The notes below the pieces were generated by a model. It was not told where the DNA came from. It did no database searches and saw nothing but the letters and a program-made list of their open reading frames with translations. Shown here one piece after another: positions 11,088-20,196 of a DNA stretch of 64,000 nucleotides. The stretch comes from an uncultured Acidimicrobiales bacterium. Lineage in GTDB: Bacteria > Actinomycetota > Acidimicrobiia > Acidimicrobiales > SHLQ01. Position 1 is the first letter of the stretch, and the number at the start of each line of letters is the position of its first letter. Location of the stretch: NCBI GenBank assembly GCA_937934655.1, contig CALGZB010000070.1, forward strand, positions 1 through 64,000, given 5' to 3'. The translations under genes were made by a program, and so were the position numbers.

Positions 11088-13568
11088 TTACTCGAAGGTC
11101 AGCGTGTCGCCTTTGAGATCGACGGTTACTTTGTCGCCTTCTCCGAAGGTTCCTTCTAGGAGTAGTAGGGCTAGGCGGTCACCGATCTCGTTTTGGATGA
11201 CGCGCTTTAGCGGGCGGGCACCGAAGTCTGGGTTGAAGCCGTCGGTTGCCAGTTTCTTCTTTGCGGCCTCGGTGACTTCGAGAGTGATTCGGCGTTTGGC
11301 CAAGCGCTTCTCGAGCGACTGCAGCTGAATGTTCACGATGTGGGCAAGGTCGTCCAGATCGAGCGGCCGGAACCGCACCATGTCATCGACTCGGTTTACG
11401 AATTCCGGACGGAAGAAGTCGAGCGGATTGCCCGGAAGGTTCGACGTCATAATCAAGATCACGTTGGTGAAATCAACGGTTCGTCCCTGGCCATCGGTAA
11501 GACGGCCATCGTCGAGGAGTTGCAACAACACACCAAACACATCGGCGTGGGCCTTCTCGACCTCATCAAGCAACACCACCGAGTACGGACGGCGACGCAC
11601 CGCTTCGGTGAGTTGACCCCCTTCGTCGTAGCCGACGTAACCAGGAGGCGCACCAATGAGCCGACTTACCGAAATCTTCTCCATGTACTCGCTCATGTCG
11701 ATCCGCACCATGGAGCGTTCGTCGTCGAACAGGAAATCGGCAAGGGAACGAGCCAGTTCGGTCTTACCCACACCCGTCGGGCCAAGAAAGAGGAAGCTAC
11801 CGATTGGACGGTTGGGGTCGGACAGGCCAGCCCGGCTTCGTCGGATTGCGTTCGCCACCACGGTCACCGCATCGTCTTGGCCGACTACCCGTTCATGCAA
11901 CACCTCTTCGAGGCGAACGAGTTTGTCGACCTCGCCTTCCATCAGTCGCGAGACCGGCACACCGGTCCAGTTCGATACCACCTCGGCAACGTCTTCCTCG
12001 TCGACCTCTTCCTTCAACATTTTGGTGCTGACCTGCAGCTTGTCGAGCGCAGCGGTGGATTCTTCGATACGGCGCTCGAGCTCGGGAATCTGCCCGTAAC
12101 GAATGGTCGCCGCTTTTTCGAGGTCGGTTTCGCGGTCGATGAGCGTGTTCAACGACTCCAACAGCTCCTTCTGCTCGCGAATCTGATCGATTGCTTCCTT
12201 CTCCGACTCCCAATGTGCCCGAAGGCCGGTGAGGGTCTTCGTGAGGTCAGCGATCTCAGATTCGAGGTCGGCCAGACGTTCTTGGCTCGACCGGTCGGTC
12301 TCTTTGGCAAGGGCCAACCGTTCGATCTCAAGCTGGCGGATTCGCCGCTCGACCACATCGATCTCGGTCGGAACCGAATCGATTTCGATGCGAAGCTTGC
12401 TCGCCGACTCGTCGACAAGGTCGATGGCCTTATCGGGCAGGAACCGCCCGGTGAGGTAGCGATCGGAGAGCACAGCAGCAGCGACTAAAGCGGCGTCTTG
12501 GATCCGTACACCGTGGTGCACCTCGTAGCGTTCCTTGAGGCCGCGCAGGATAGCGATGGAGTCCTCGACCGACGGTGGCGCCACCAAGACCTGCTGGAAC
12601 CGGCGTTCGAGAGCCGGGTCCTTCTCTATGTGTTTGCGGAACTCGTCCAGCGTGGTGGCGCCGACCATATGGAGCTCACCCCGGGCAAGTAGCGGCTTGA
12701 GCATGTTGCCGGCATCCATCGAACTGTCGCCACCAGCGCCCGCGCCCACAACGGTATGCATCTCATCGATAAAGGTAATGACCTCGCCGTCAGCGTCGGT
12801 GATCTCTTTGAGTACCGCCTTGAGCCGCTCTTCGAAATCGCCGCGGAACTTTGCACCGGCGACCATCGACGTGAGGTCGAGCGACATCACCCGCTTGTTT
12901 CGCAGAGACGATGGCACGTCTCCTTCGACAATGCGTGATGCGAGGCCTTCGACGATGGCAGTCTTTCCCACGCCTGGTTCGCCGATAAGGATCGGGTTGT
13001 TCTTCGTTCGACGTGAGAGAACCTGAATCACCCGGCGAATCTCGTCGTCGCGGCCGATGACCGGATCGAGTTTTCCAGCGCGAGCGGCGGCGGTGAGGTC
13101 CTCGGCGTACTTCTCGAGTGACTTGAACTGGTCTTCGGGGTTCTGGGTGGTGACCCGGTGATTCCCGCGCACCTCACGAAGTGCTTCGAGTACTTCCTCG
13201 CGCTCGAGGTCGAGACGGTCAGCCAGAGCGAGCAACAGGTGCTCAGTAGAGAGGTACTCGTCGCCCAAGTCTTCGCGGGCCTGGTCGGCCTGCTCGATTG
13301 CGGTGGTGAGTTCGCGACTGATCCGGGCCTCGGAGCCATACGCCGACGGCAGTGTCGAGATCTCATTGTCGATTCGGTTTCGAACCGCTAGCGGCGACTC
13401 GCCGAGGTAGTCGAGCATCGGGAGAACAATGCCCTCGCTCTGCGAAACCATGGCCGACAAGAGGTGAGCCGGCGTGATCTCCGGGTTGTTTTTCGTCTTC
13501 GCCAGCGTGGTTGCAGCGGTGACAGCTTCTTGGGTCTTCAGTGTCCAGCGGTTTGGGTCAAAGGCCAT
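11088..13568 (-). CDS. clpB: ATP-dependent chaperone ClpB
   Basis: [16 protein letters not shown]..., [34 protein letters not shown], two AAA+ modules and middle coiled coil. Confidence 0.95.
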   Translation of the reverse strand: MAFDPNRWTLKTQEAVTAATTLAKTKNNPEITPAHLLSAMVSQSEGIVLPMLDYLGESPLAVRNRIDNEISTLPSAYGSEARISRELTTAIEQADQAREDLGDEYLSTEHLLLALADRLDLEREEVLEALREVRGNHRVTTQNPEDQFKSLEKYAEDLTAAARAGKLDPVIGRDDEIRRVIQVLSRRTKNNPILIGEPGVGKTAIVEGLASRIVEGDVPSSLRNKRVMSLDLTSMVAGAKFRGDFEERLKAVLKEITDADGEVITFIDEMHTVVGAGAGGDSSMDAGNMLKPLLARGELHMVGATTLDEFRKHIEKDPALERRFQQVLVAPPSVEDSIAILRGLKERYEVHHGVRIQDAALVAAAVLSDRYLTGRFLPDKAIDLVDESASKLRIEIDSVPTEIDVVERRIRQLEIERLALAKETDRSSQERLADLESEIADLTKTLTGLRAHWESEKEAIDQIREQKELLESLNTLIDRETDLEKAATIRYGQIPELERRIEESTAALDKLQVSTKMLKEEVDEEDVAEVVSNWTGVPVSRLMEGEVDKLVRLEEVLHERVVGQDDAVTVVANAIRRSRAGLSDPNRPIGSFLFLGPTGVGKTELARSLADFLFDDERSMVRIDMSEYMEKISVSRLIGAPPGYVGYDEGGQLTEAVRRRPYSVVLLDEVEKAHADVFGVLLQLLDDGRLTDGQGRTVDFTNVILIMTSNLPGNPLDFFRPEFVNRVDDMVRFRPLDLDDLAHIVNIQLQSLEKRLAKRRITLEVTEAAKKKLATDGFNPDFGARPLKRVIQNEIGDRLALLLLEGTFGEGDKVTVDLKGDTLTFE

Positions 13569-13577
13569 GGACCAATT

Positions 13578-16500
13578 CTATCGAAGAACCTCAAATGGTT
13601 CGGTTTGGCTGAACTCGATTCCGGCTGCGTCACCGACGCCGATCGTGCAACGTTCGGTTCCGCAATCGCTGAAGAAGGCTTCGACGGTGAACCCACCCGT
13701 TCCATCGCTCGTTACCGGCGTGAGAGTGCCGGTGTCGCAACTCTCCGGCGTTTCCGCACCGTCGTCGCACGGCAGGATGAACATGGCGAGGCCAGGGACA
13801 AATCCCTTTCCGGTCACGGTCACCACTGAGTTAGCGGAAATCGGCCCCTCCGTCGTGATGGTGAGAGTACCTGTCCCGGGTTCAACCGGATCTGCGTTCC
13901 GATCAAACACCAGCGAAACTTCGGACTGATTTGGCTCGCCATGGTTCGAGTAATCGGTAATCAGCAAGACACATGACCTGGGCGTCGAAGCACAGTCGAA
14001 AGGTGTCTCGACTTCTTCGGGCCCAATGTTGCGGCGCACCCGAACCGTGACGGTCAGCGAGCCTTCGTCGCGTGTCCCGCCGCCCAGAGCGACGTACACA
14101 CATGACCCTTGTAGAACCTCCCCGTCGAGACGGACACACTGCCGAACGTCCAAGTGATTCGCTCCAGCGAGCGAAACAGTGACGAGCTGCCCGTCAGCCA
14201 AACCCTTCCTTGGATGCACCCGCGGCTTTGCTGGCGGAGGCACCTCGACCTCGGCATCGAAGCGGAGGTTGACCATTCCAATCACCTGATGGCTATTGCG
14301 GCGAAGCAACACCAGACGACACCGACCGGCCGCCTCGGCACAATCGACATCACCCAGATTTCGCCGGACGGCCACTGCGCTCTGGCGAGTATTTGGGTCT
14401 TCGTCCGGGTTCGATACGTTCCGCTGCTGGAGATAGAAGCAGTCGCCCGTATTCCCTTCCTCATCACGCACACACTGCTGCGCCTGGAACCTTCCCCCGG
14501 TGTTTTCTCCGGTTACCACCACGGTTTGCCCGTCGACCAGGCCACGCCGCGGCTTGGCCTCAAAGACTGGTTGTGGATCGCCGGGAACATCAGGGTCAAA
14601 GCGCAATAGCACCCGGCTTGTTTCGCGATGCCCTATGAAGAGTCGAAGCTGACATCGAGTGGTCGCACAGTCGACGCCATTTACGATTCTTCTCGGTGCG
14701 ACCGTCCCGCGGGTCACACCATTCGCCTGAACCTGATTCTGTACTTGGAGTCGGAGACACCCATAGTTGGAGGATCGATCGGGGCATTGCTGCAGATTCC
14801 AGCCCTGTCCGACCCGTCCTACCTTGATGGCAACCGGCTCGCGATTCTTCAAATCATTACGTTGCGCCAGACGAAACTTTTCGGTCAGCGGGGATCCTTC
14901 GCTCTCGAAGTTGACCAGCAGTCGCCGCATTGGGCCATCGGTACCAAAGACTCGGAAGTCGCAGGACTTGGGTTCTCGACAGTCAACCTGTTCGGATGCC
15001 GTGCCGACATAACGAACCGGGGTTACCCGCACGGTGAAGCCCTCGAGTCCAATGATCGGAGGGTCCGTACGACTGCGTTGAGCGTCGCCGATCCTTTGGC
15101 ATCGATGATCGAGGTGCGTCATGGCCGACCGCGGACATTGTCCAACCTGCACGTACTGAGCTCGTGAGTTCTTCACGGTGATCGAAACCTGCGTTCCGGC
15201 CTGAAGTCCGTTACGAGACTTGATCTTGACGACGGGTTTTGCGACCACCAACTCTGGGTCGAATTTCAGTATTTGGCTGAGGGCAGTAATGCCTTCCTCA
15301 GACTGCACCGCCAGCACACACTTTGTCTCGATGCAGTCGGTTCGCCGAGATCCATCGTGGTCCTCGATGAAGATCGATCGGCGCACCTGGACGTTGCCAG
15401 CGAGCGAAACCGGACCACCCTCGGACTGGTTTCCGACCGTACCAAGTGGACCGATGGTCGTCGGTGTCGGCGGAGGGCCAGTCGTCGCTGGAGGATCGCC
15501 CTGCGGCGGAAGCGTTGTTGTCGGTTGGTCTCCGCCACCGTCTCCGTCCCCGCCGCCGCTGTAGTCCTGAAGCGACCCGACATACCGACACGTGGAACCG
15601 TCGACCAAACCATTCGCCGTCAGGCCGCACTGGGTCACGTACGCGTAGGACATCAGGCGTTCGCCCTCCTGCGCAGTGATTGTCAGCGACACGACATCGC
15701 CATCGGCAAGGTTCTTTCGCGGCCGGACTTTTACGGTTGGCCCTGACTCAACCAGAGCCTCGGGGTCAAAGCTGATCGCGACCGCCGATGCCGGACGACC
15801 CGAGCCCTGCACAAACAGCACGCAGTTAGTTTTGGCGCAATCGAGCTGGCCAACGCCATGAACCGTTAGAACCCTCGACACCATGACCTCGGCTCGGAAG
15901 GTTCCATCGAGTTCGGCAGCGTCAGCTATTCCGTGCCTGCATTCGTTTCCGAGATTCGGGCCACACTGATTGATCCAGATGCGTTCGAATGGTTTGAAAC
16001 CAGCGCCTTCAACGGTGATGAGTTCACCGTCGATGAGATCGTCCGCAGGCATGGCAGTTGCGGTTGGACGGGGATTCGGCGCCGTAGCTGGGTCGAAGGA
16101 AATCGCCACCGATTCGACAAGTTGGTCACCGAAGTACGGCATCACCGACAACACGCATGCGTCCACTGCGCAGTCACGGACTCCGTCGGCCAAGTCAATC
16201 TCGCGATAGACCGCAGCCGAAACGGAGCGAGGAGCACCGTTGCCGTGCCCGGTTTCAAGGAAGCCAAGCATGGAGGGATCACAATCGTCAGCGGTCGTGG
16301 CACTCGCCAAACACTGACGGACGACATAAACCTGGTACTCGATGGGCACTGAGGCTGACACCTGTACCTGTTGCTCGTCGACAAGGTCGGTGCTGGGCAC
16401 AACGGTGAGGGTCGATGCCGTTTGCGCCGACGCCGAACCGGCCGCAGTCCCAAGCACCACGCAACACGCAACGACCAAAAGGCCGACGCCCAACAAAAGA

Positions 16501-16592
16501 GTGCAGAACCACGACGTCGAGGCCTGCGAATTCTCACTGACTTCAATCGTTCGGCCGTTCAAAGTGTCATCCCCTATGTCAAAACTGCACAT
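13578..16592 (-). CDS. Large secreted neocarzinostatin-like repeat protein
   Basis: N-terminal TM/signal (CTLLLGVGLLVVACCVVLGTAAGSASA) then ~8 repeats of the type VHPRKGLADGQLVTVSLAGANHLDVRQCV / AKPRRGLVDGQTVVVTGENTGGRFQAQQCV. Start uncertain (16592 or 16628). Confidence 0.7.
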   Translation of the reverse strand: MCSFDIGDDTLNGRTIEVSENSQASTSWFCTLLLGVGLLVVACCVVLGTAAGSASAQTASTLTVVPSTDLVDEQQVQVSASVPIEYQVYVVRQCLASATTADDCDPSMLGFLETGHGNGAPRSVSAAVYREIDLADGVRDCAVDACVLSVMPYFGDQLVESVAISFDPATAPNPRPTATAMPADDLIDGELITVEGAGFKPFERIWINQCGPNLGNECRHGIADAAELDGTFRAEVMVSRVLTVHGVGQLDCAKTNCVLFVQGSGRPASAVAISFDPEALVESGPTVKVRPRKNLADGDVVSLTITAQEGERLMSYAYVTQCGLTANGLVDGSTCRYVGSLQDYSGGGDGDGGGDQPTTTLPPQGDPPATTGPPPTPTTIGPLGTVGNQSEGGPVSLAGNVQVRRSIFIEDHDGSRRTDCIETKCVLAVQSEEGITALSQILKFDPELVVAKPVVKIKSRNGLQAGTQVSITVKNSRAQYVQVGQCPRSAMTHLDHRCQRIGDAQRSRTDPPIIGLEGFTVRVTPVRYVGTASEQVDCREPKSCDFRVFGTDGPMRRLLVNFESEGSPLTEKFRLAQRNDLKNREPVAIKVGRVGQGWNLQQCPDRSSNYGCLRLQVQNQVQANGVTRGTVAPRRIVNGVDCATTRCQLRLFIGHRETSRVLLRFDPDVPGDPQPVFEAKPRRGLVDGQTVVVTGENTGGRFQAQQCVRDEEGNTGDCFYLQQRNVSNPDEDPNTRQSAVAVRRNLGDVDCAEAAGRCRLVLLRRNSHQVIGMVNLRFDAEVEVPPPAKPRVHPRKGLADGQLVTVSLAGANHLDVRQCVRLDGEVLQGSCVYVALGGGTRDEGSLTVTVRVRRNIGPEEVETPFDCASTPRSCVLLITDYSNHGEPNQSEVSLVFDRNADPVEPGTGTLTITTEGPISANSVVTVTGKGFVPGLAMFILPCDDGAETPESCDTGTLTPVTSDGTGGFTVEAFFSDCGTERCTIGVGDAAGIEFSQTEPFEVLR

Positions 16593-16709
16593 TTTGCGCC
16601 TAAGGCGGAGGGTACAGGATTGTGCCAACGAGGCAAGGGAGACTGGGCGGTTGAACGTCGTTACTGGTCAACTTTTCGGGCAGGGGTCAAATCCCGTTGG
16701 CGCGTTTTC

Positions 16710-16856
16710 TGTGAATAACTACGCCGATCTTGTCCACACCTGTGGATGAATTCGGGGAGAACTGTTGAACAATTTTCACGAAATGCACAAACCGTTGCGG
16801 ATTAAGGTCGGATTGGACATGGATTCAACGATTGTCCCCAGGTTGGCTGTGGACAA
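16710..16856. promoter_or_regulatory. DnaA-box cluster (3 perfect, 2 single-mismatch)
   Basis: TGTGAATAA 16710-16718 (rc TTATTCACA); TTGTCCACA 16730-16738; TGTGGATGA 16741-16749 (rc TCATCCACA); TTGTCCCCA 16832-16840; TGTGGACAA 16848-16856 (rc TTGTCCACA). Confidence 0.55.
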
Positions 16857-16900
16857 CACCCCTTATCTGGGGAGAAACATTTTTTGGCGGTCGGCGATAT

Positions 16901-17872
16901 TTACCGGCAGGTGGAGATCGAAAGGGCGTAGTCGCCAGCCGTGTCAGTCCACCAATCGAGCAAATCAAGACCAACGTCGGCGAGTTCATCAGCTACCCGG
17001 TCTCGGGTGAACTTGGCACTGATCTCGGTTCGCATCTCTTCGCCCGCTGCGAAGGACACATCAAGGTCGAGATCGGCGATGTGGACCGTCTGGTCAACCA
17101 GGCTGCGAAGGCGCATCTCAATCCAGGCGTTCTCCTCATCGAACACCGCGACATGCTCGAAGGTGTCAGGATCGAAGTTTGCATCGAGGTGTTTGTTGAC
17201 CACACTCAAGACGTTCTTGTTGAACTCTGCCGTCACACCTTGACTGTCGTCGTAGGCGGCAACCAGCCGGCCCGAGTCCTTTACCAAGTCCGTACCGAGC
17301 ACAAAGCTGTCGCCCGGGTTGAGTGTTGCAACAACCTGCTCGAGGAAGTCACGGCGCTGCGCCGGCGCGAAGTTGCCGATAGTTCCGCCGAGGAAGACGA
17401 TGACCCGGCGGCCTCCAGAAGGAAGAGTGCCGAGGTGCCGTTCGAAATCCCCAACCACCCCATGAATCCGAAGGTCGGGATAGTCCTCGCCAATCACCTT
17501 CGCCGCGTCGATCAGCGTCTGTTCGGAGACATCGAAGGGAACAAACCGAACAAGCTGCCCCGTCGCGGTAAACGCATCGAGCAGGACTCGAGTCTTGTCA
17601 GAGGTCCCCGATCCCAGCTCGATCAGCGTGTCAGCAGCGGAGAGCGCGGCGATCTCGCCGGCTCGAGCGTGCAGAATCTGGCGCTCAGCCTCAGTCGGAT
17701 AGTACTCGGGGAGGCGCGTGATCTGATCGAAAAGGTCGCTGCCACGATCGTCGTAGAACCATTTCGGCGGCAGCGTCTTTGGCGACGAGGTCAAACCTTC
17801 CAGAACGTCGTTGCGGAGTTGTGGCGCCCACTCATCGGCATCGAGATGGATATCAAGTTCTGGCTCTGGCAT
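16901..17872 (-). CDS. egtD: L-histidine N(alpha)-methyltransferase (ergothioneine biosynthesis)
   Basis: SSPKTLPPKWFYDDRGSDLFDQITRLPEYYPTEAERQIL, LIELGSGTSDKTRVLLDA, FLGGTIGNF, GTDLVKD. Confidence 0.93.
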   Translation of the reverse strand: MPEPELDIHLDADEWAPQLRNDVLEGLTSSPKTLPPKWFYDDRGSDLFDQITRLPEYYPTEAERQILHARAGEIAALSAADTLIELGSGTSDKTRVLLDAFTATGQLVRFVPFDVSEQTLIDAAKVIGEDYPDLRIHGVVGDFERHLGTLPSGGRRVIVFLGGTIGNFAPAQRRDFLEQVVATLNPGDSFVLGTDLVKDSGRLVAAYDDSQGVTAEFNKNVLSVVNKHLDANFDPDTFEHVAVFDEENAWIEMRLRSLVDQTVHIADLDLDVSFAAGEEMRTEISAKFTRDRVADELADVGLDLLDWWTDTAGDYALSISTCR

Positions 17873-17933
17873 GGGTCAACTTTCAAGGGAAGAAGTACCC
17901 AGTATCAACCGTGGAGAACCCGAGGGCATTCCC

Positions 17934-18332
17934 CTACCGGCGTCGGCGTTGGTACAACGTCACTTCTTGACTCAAAGGCACCAGGTCGCGGCGATGTTCG
18001 CGATGGGCATCCTTTACCGCTTCGTCGGCCGCTACCCGCAAAACAGCGAGCTGTGACTCCAACGTCGCGACCTCGGCTTCGAGTTCGAGAACCCTCTTCA
18101 CCCCAGCCAAGTTGAGGCCCATCGAGGTCAGCTCGAGGATCCGTCGAAGAAACTCTATGTCGGCGTCGGAGTACCGACGTCCGCCACCATCGGAGCGAGA
18201 GGGCACAACAAGGCCTTTGCGCTCATAGATACGCAACGTTTGGGGATGACACCCAGCCAGCTCAGCGGCGACCGAAATCACGTACAGCGCCCGAGTGGAG
18301 GCAACGGATCGTGCTGGTAGTGGTTCCGCCAT
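17934..18332 (-). CDS. hspR: MerR-family heat-shock regulator HspR
   Basis: YVISVAAELAGCHPQTLRIYERKGLVVPSRSDGGGRRYSDADIEFLRRI; last gene of dnaK operon. Confidence 0.92.
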   Translation of the reverse strand: MAEPLPARSVASTRALYVISVAAELAGCHPQTLRIYERKGLVVPSRSDGGGRRYSDADIEFLRRILELTSMGLNLAGVKRVLELEAEVATLESQLAVLRVAADEAVKDAHREHRRDLVPLSQEVTLYQRRRR

Positions 18333-19486
18333 TAGTCGACCTCGAGATACGCCCGTGGTGAGTTGGTGGTTGCTTTCTGGAGCGCCTCAATAGCATTGCG
18401 CTGTTTGTCGGTGAGCTCGCTCGGAACATCGACGAGCACCTCGACGAGAAGATCGCCGGTGGTCTTTGCCGTTTTGACACCCTGACCTTTGACTCGAAAC
18501 TTTTGCCCCGAACCGGTACCGGCCGGGATCTTGATGGTGCGGGTTCCATCGTCGAGTGTCGGCACCGTGATTTTGGCACCCAAGGCCGCCTCGGCGAAGG
18601 TGACCGGCACGACAAGAGTGAGGTGGTTCCCTTTGCGACCGAAGTGCTCATGACCAGCAACATCGACGATTACGAAGAGGTCTCCAGGTGGTCCGCCATA
18701 GGTGCCAGGCTCGCCGCGCTTGGCGAGCTTGATGCGTTGGCCATTCTTTACGCCGGCCGGGATACGAACCTTGACTTCGCGGGGTCGACGCTCGGAGCCG
18801 GTACCACGACACGAGCTACACGGATCGGTAATGACCGTGCCGCGGCCGCTACATCCGCCGCATGGCCGACTAAACGAAAAGCCGCCCTGGTCATCGTCGG
18901 TAACACCGTTGCCATGGCAGATTCCGCACACACCCGGGGAGGTGCCAGGTTCTGAACCCGAACCCTTGCAGGTCGAGCAGGCGGCATCACTAACCAAGTG
19001 AACGGCTGTGGTGATTCCGCGAACCGCATCGTCGAAGGAAAGGTGCAGAACCGCTTCGAGATCGGCACCCTTACGGGCTGGTGACGGCTGCTGACCGCGA
19101 CCGAAGCCAGGCGGTTGGCGTTGGGTCGGGCCGCCACCGCGGCCAAACATTCCGCCGAGAAGGTCGCCAAGGTCGCCGAATCCGCTGGGGTCAAAGTTGA
19201 GCCCACCAGAACCGGGTCCTTGACCACCGCCGAACCCTCCACCCATTGGGCCAAGGCTTCGAACCTGGTCGTATTCTTTGCGCTTTTCTTCGTCACCGAC
19301 GACGTCGTACGCCGCCGAGATTTCCTTGAAGCGTTCTTCAGCCTTCTCGTCGCCCTGGTTCGCGTCGGGGTGATACTTCCGCGACAGCTTTCGGTATTCA
19401 GACTTGATGTCTTTGGATGTTGCATCTTTCGGGACGCCAAGAACCTTGTAGTAGTCCTTGTCCATCCATTCGCGTTGTGCGGTCAT
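18332..19486 (-). CDS. dnaJ: Chaperone DnaJ
   Basis: DKDYYKVLGVPKDATSKDIKSEYRKLSRKYHPDANQG J domain, CxxCxGxG zinc repeats. Confidence 0.95.
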   Translation of the reverse strand: MTAQREWMDKDYYKVLGVPKDATSKDIKSEYRKLSRKYHPDANQGDEKAEERFKEISAAYDVVGDEEKRKEYDQVRSLGPMGGGFGGGQGPGSGGLNFDPSGFGDLGDLLGGMFGRGGGPTQRQPPGFGRGQQPSPARKGADLEAVLHLSFDDAVRGITTAVHLVSDAACSTCKGSGSEPGTSPGVCGICHGNGVTDDDQGGFSFSRPCGGCSGRGTVITDPCSSCRGTGSERRPREVKVRIPAGVKNGQRIKLAKRGEPGTYGGPPGDLFVIVDVAGHEHFGRKGNHLTLVVPVTFAEAALGAKITVPTLDDGTRTIKIPAGTGSGQKFRVKGQGVKTAKTTGDLLVEVLVDVPSELTDKQRNAIEALQKATTNSPRAYLEVD

Positions 19487-19551
19487 GTCACCTCCTCAGG
19501 AGACAGGTGGAGAAATAGTACGGCAGGAAATCAATGCTGGTGTGGAACGCG

Positions 19552-20190
19552 TTAGCCCCGGACCTTGACCATGGCGGCACGCAGGGTACGACCATTGAGG
19601 CCGTATCCGGCGCGGAGCACCTCGGTCACGATCTGGCCTTCGTCGCCATCGACAGCCGGTTCGGTCATAACCGCTTCGTGCAGGTTTGGATCAAAAGCCT
19701 CCCCGGCAACGCCGAGTCGGGTAAGACCAACCGACACGAGGGTGTCGAGAAGCAGCGTATGAATAGGCACGACATCGGTGGAGCCCTGAGCGAGTGCACC
19801 ATCGCAAGCATCGAGTACCGGCAGGAGTCTTTCGACGGTGCCAGCAGCGGCGAAGGAGGCGAGCTCCTGTTGCCGCTTTTCGGTTTGTTTGCGAAAGTTC
19901 GAGAACTCGGCGGCGACCCGTTGGTACTGGTCGCGTTCGCCGGTGACTCGTTCGAGGTCGGCGATGAGGGTCTCGACGGTGAGCTCGGGAACCGGCTCGC
20001 CATCGAGAATCGCCGCGAGGTCCTCGTCGGTAATCGACTCCGAGCCACCAGCGATATCGGCTTCGGGGTGTGCCCCCATCGCTTCATCGCTGGTGATCGG
20101 ATCAGCCGGAACCGCTGCAGCCTCGGCTGCTGGGTCTTGGGGTGCCTGGTTGGCTGGGTCGCCAGCCGGCACATCGTCGGTGTTGGACAT
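19552..20190 (-). CDS. grpE: Nucleotide exchange factor GrpE
   Basis: ERDQYQRVAAEFSNFRKQTEKRQQEL...LLPVLDACDGAL...GYGLNGRTLRAAMVKV. Confidence 0.94.
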   Translation of the reverse strand: MSNTDDVPAGDPANQAPQDPAAEAAAVPADPITSDEAMGAHPEADIAGGSESITDEDLAAILDGEPVPELTVETLIADLERVTGERDQYQRVAAEFSNFRKQTEKRQQELASFAAAGTVERLLPVLDACDGALAQGSTDVVPIHTLLLDTLVSVGLTRLGVAGEAFDPNLHEAVMTEPAVDGDEGQIVTEVLRAGYGLNGRTLRAAMVKVRG

Positions 20191-20196
20191 CGAGGA

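Noticed and set aside
11340-12488. 382-aa plus-strand ORF antisense to clpB
   Set aside because: ClpB is certain on the minus strand; the antisense ORF is a composition artefact.
16710-16856. Calling the DnaA-box cluster the chromosomal oriC
   Set aside because: No dnaA, dnaN, recF or gyrB nearby and the cluster sits inside a run of minus-strand genes; reported only as a DnaA-box cluster.
16832-18115. 427-aa plus-strand ORF opposite egtD/hspR
   Set aside because: Mirror of GC3-biased egtD coding sequence; no domain-like content.
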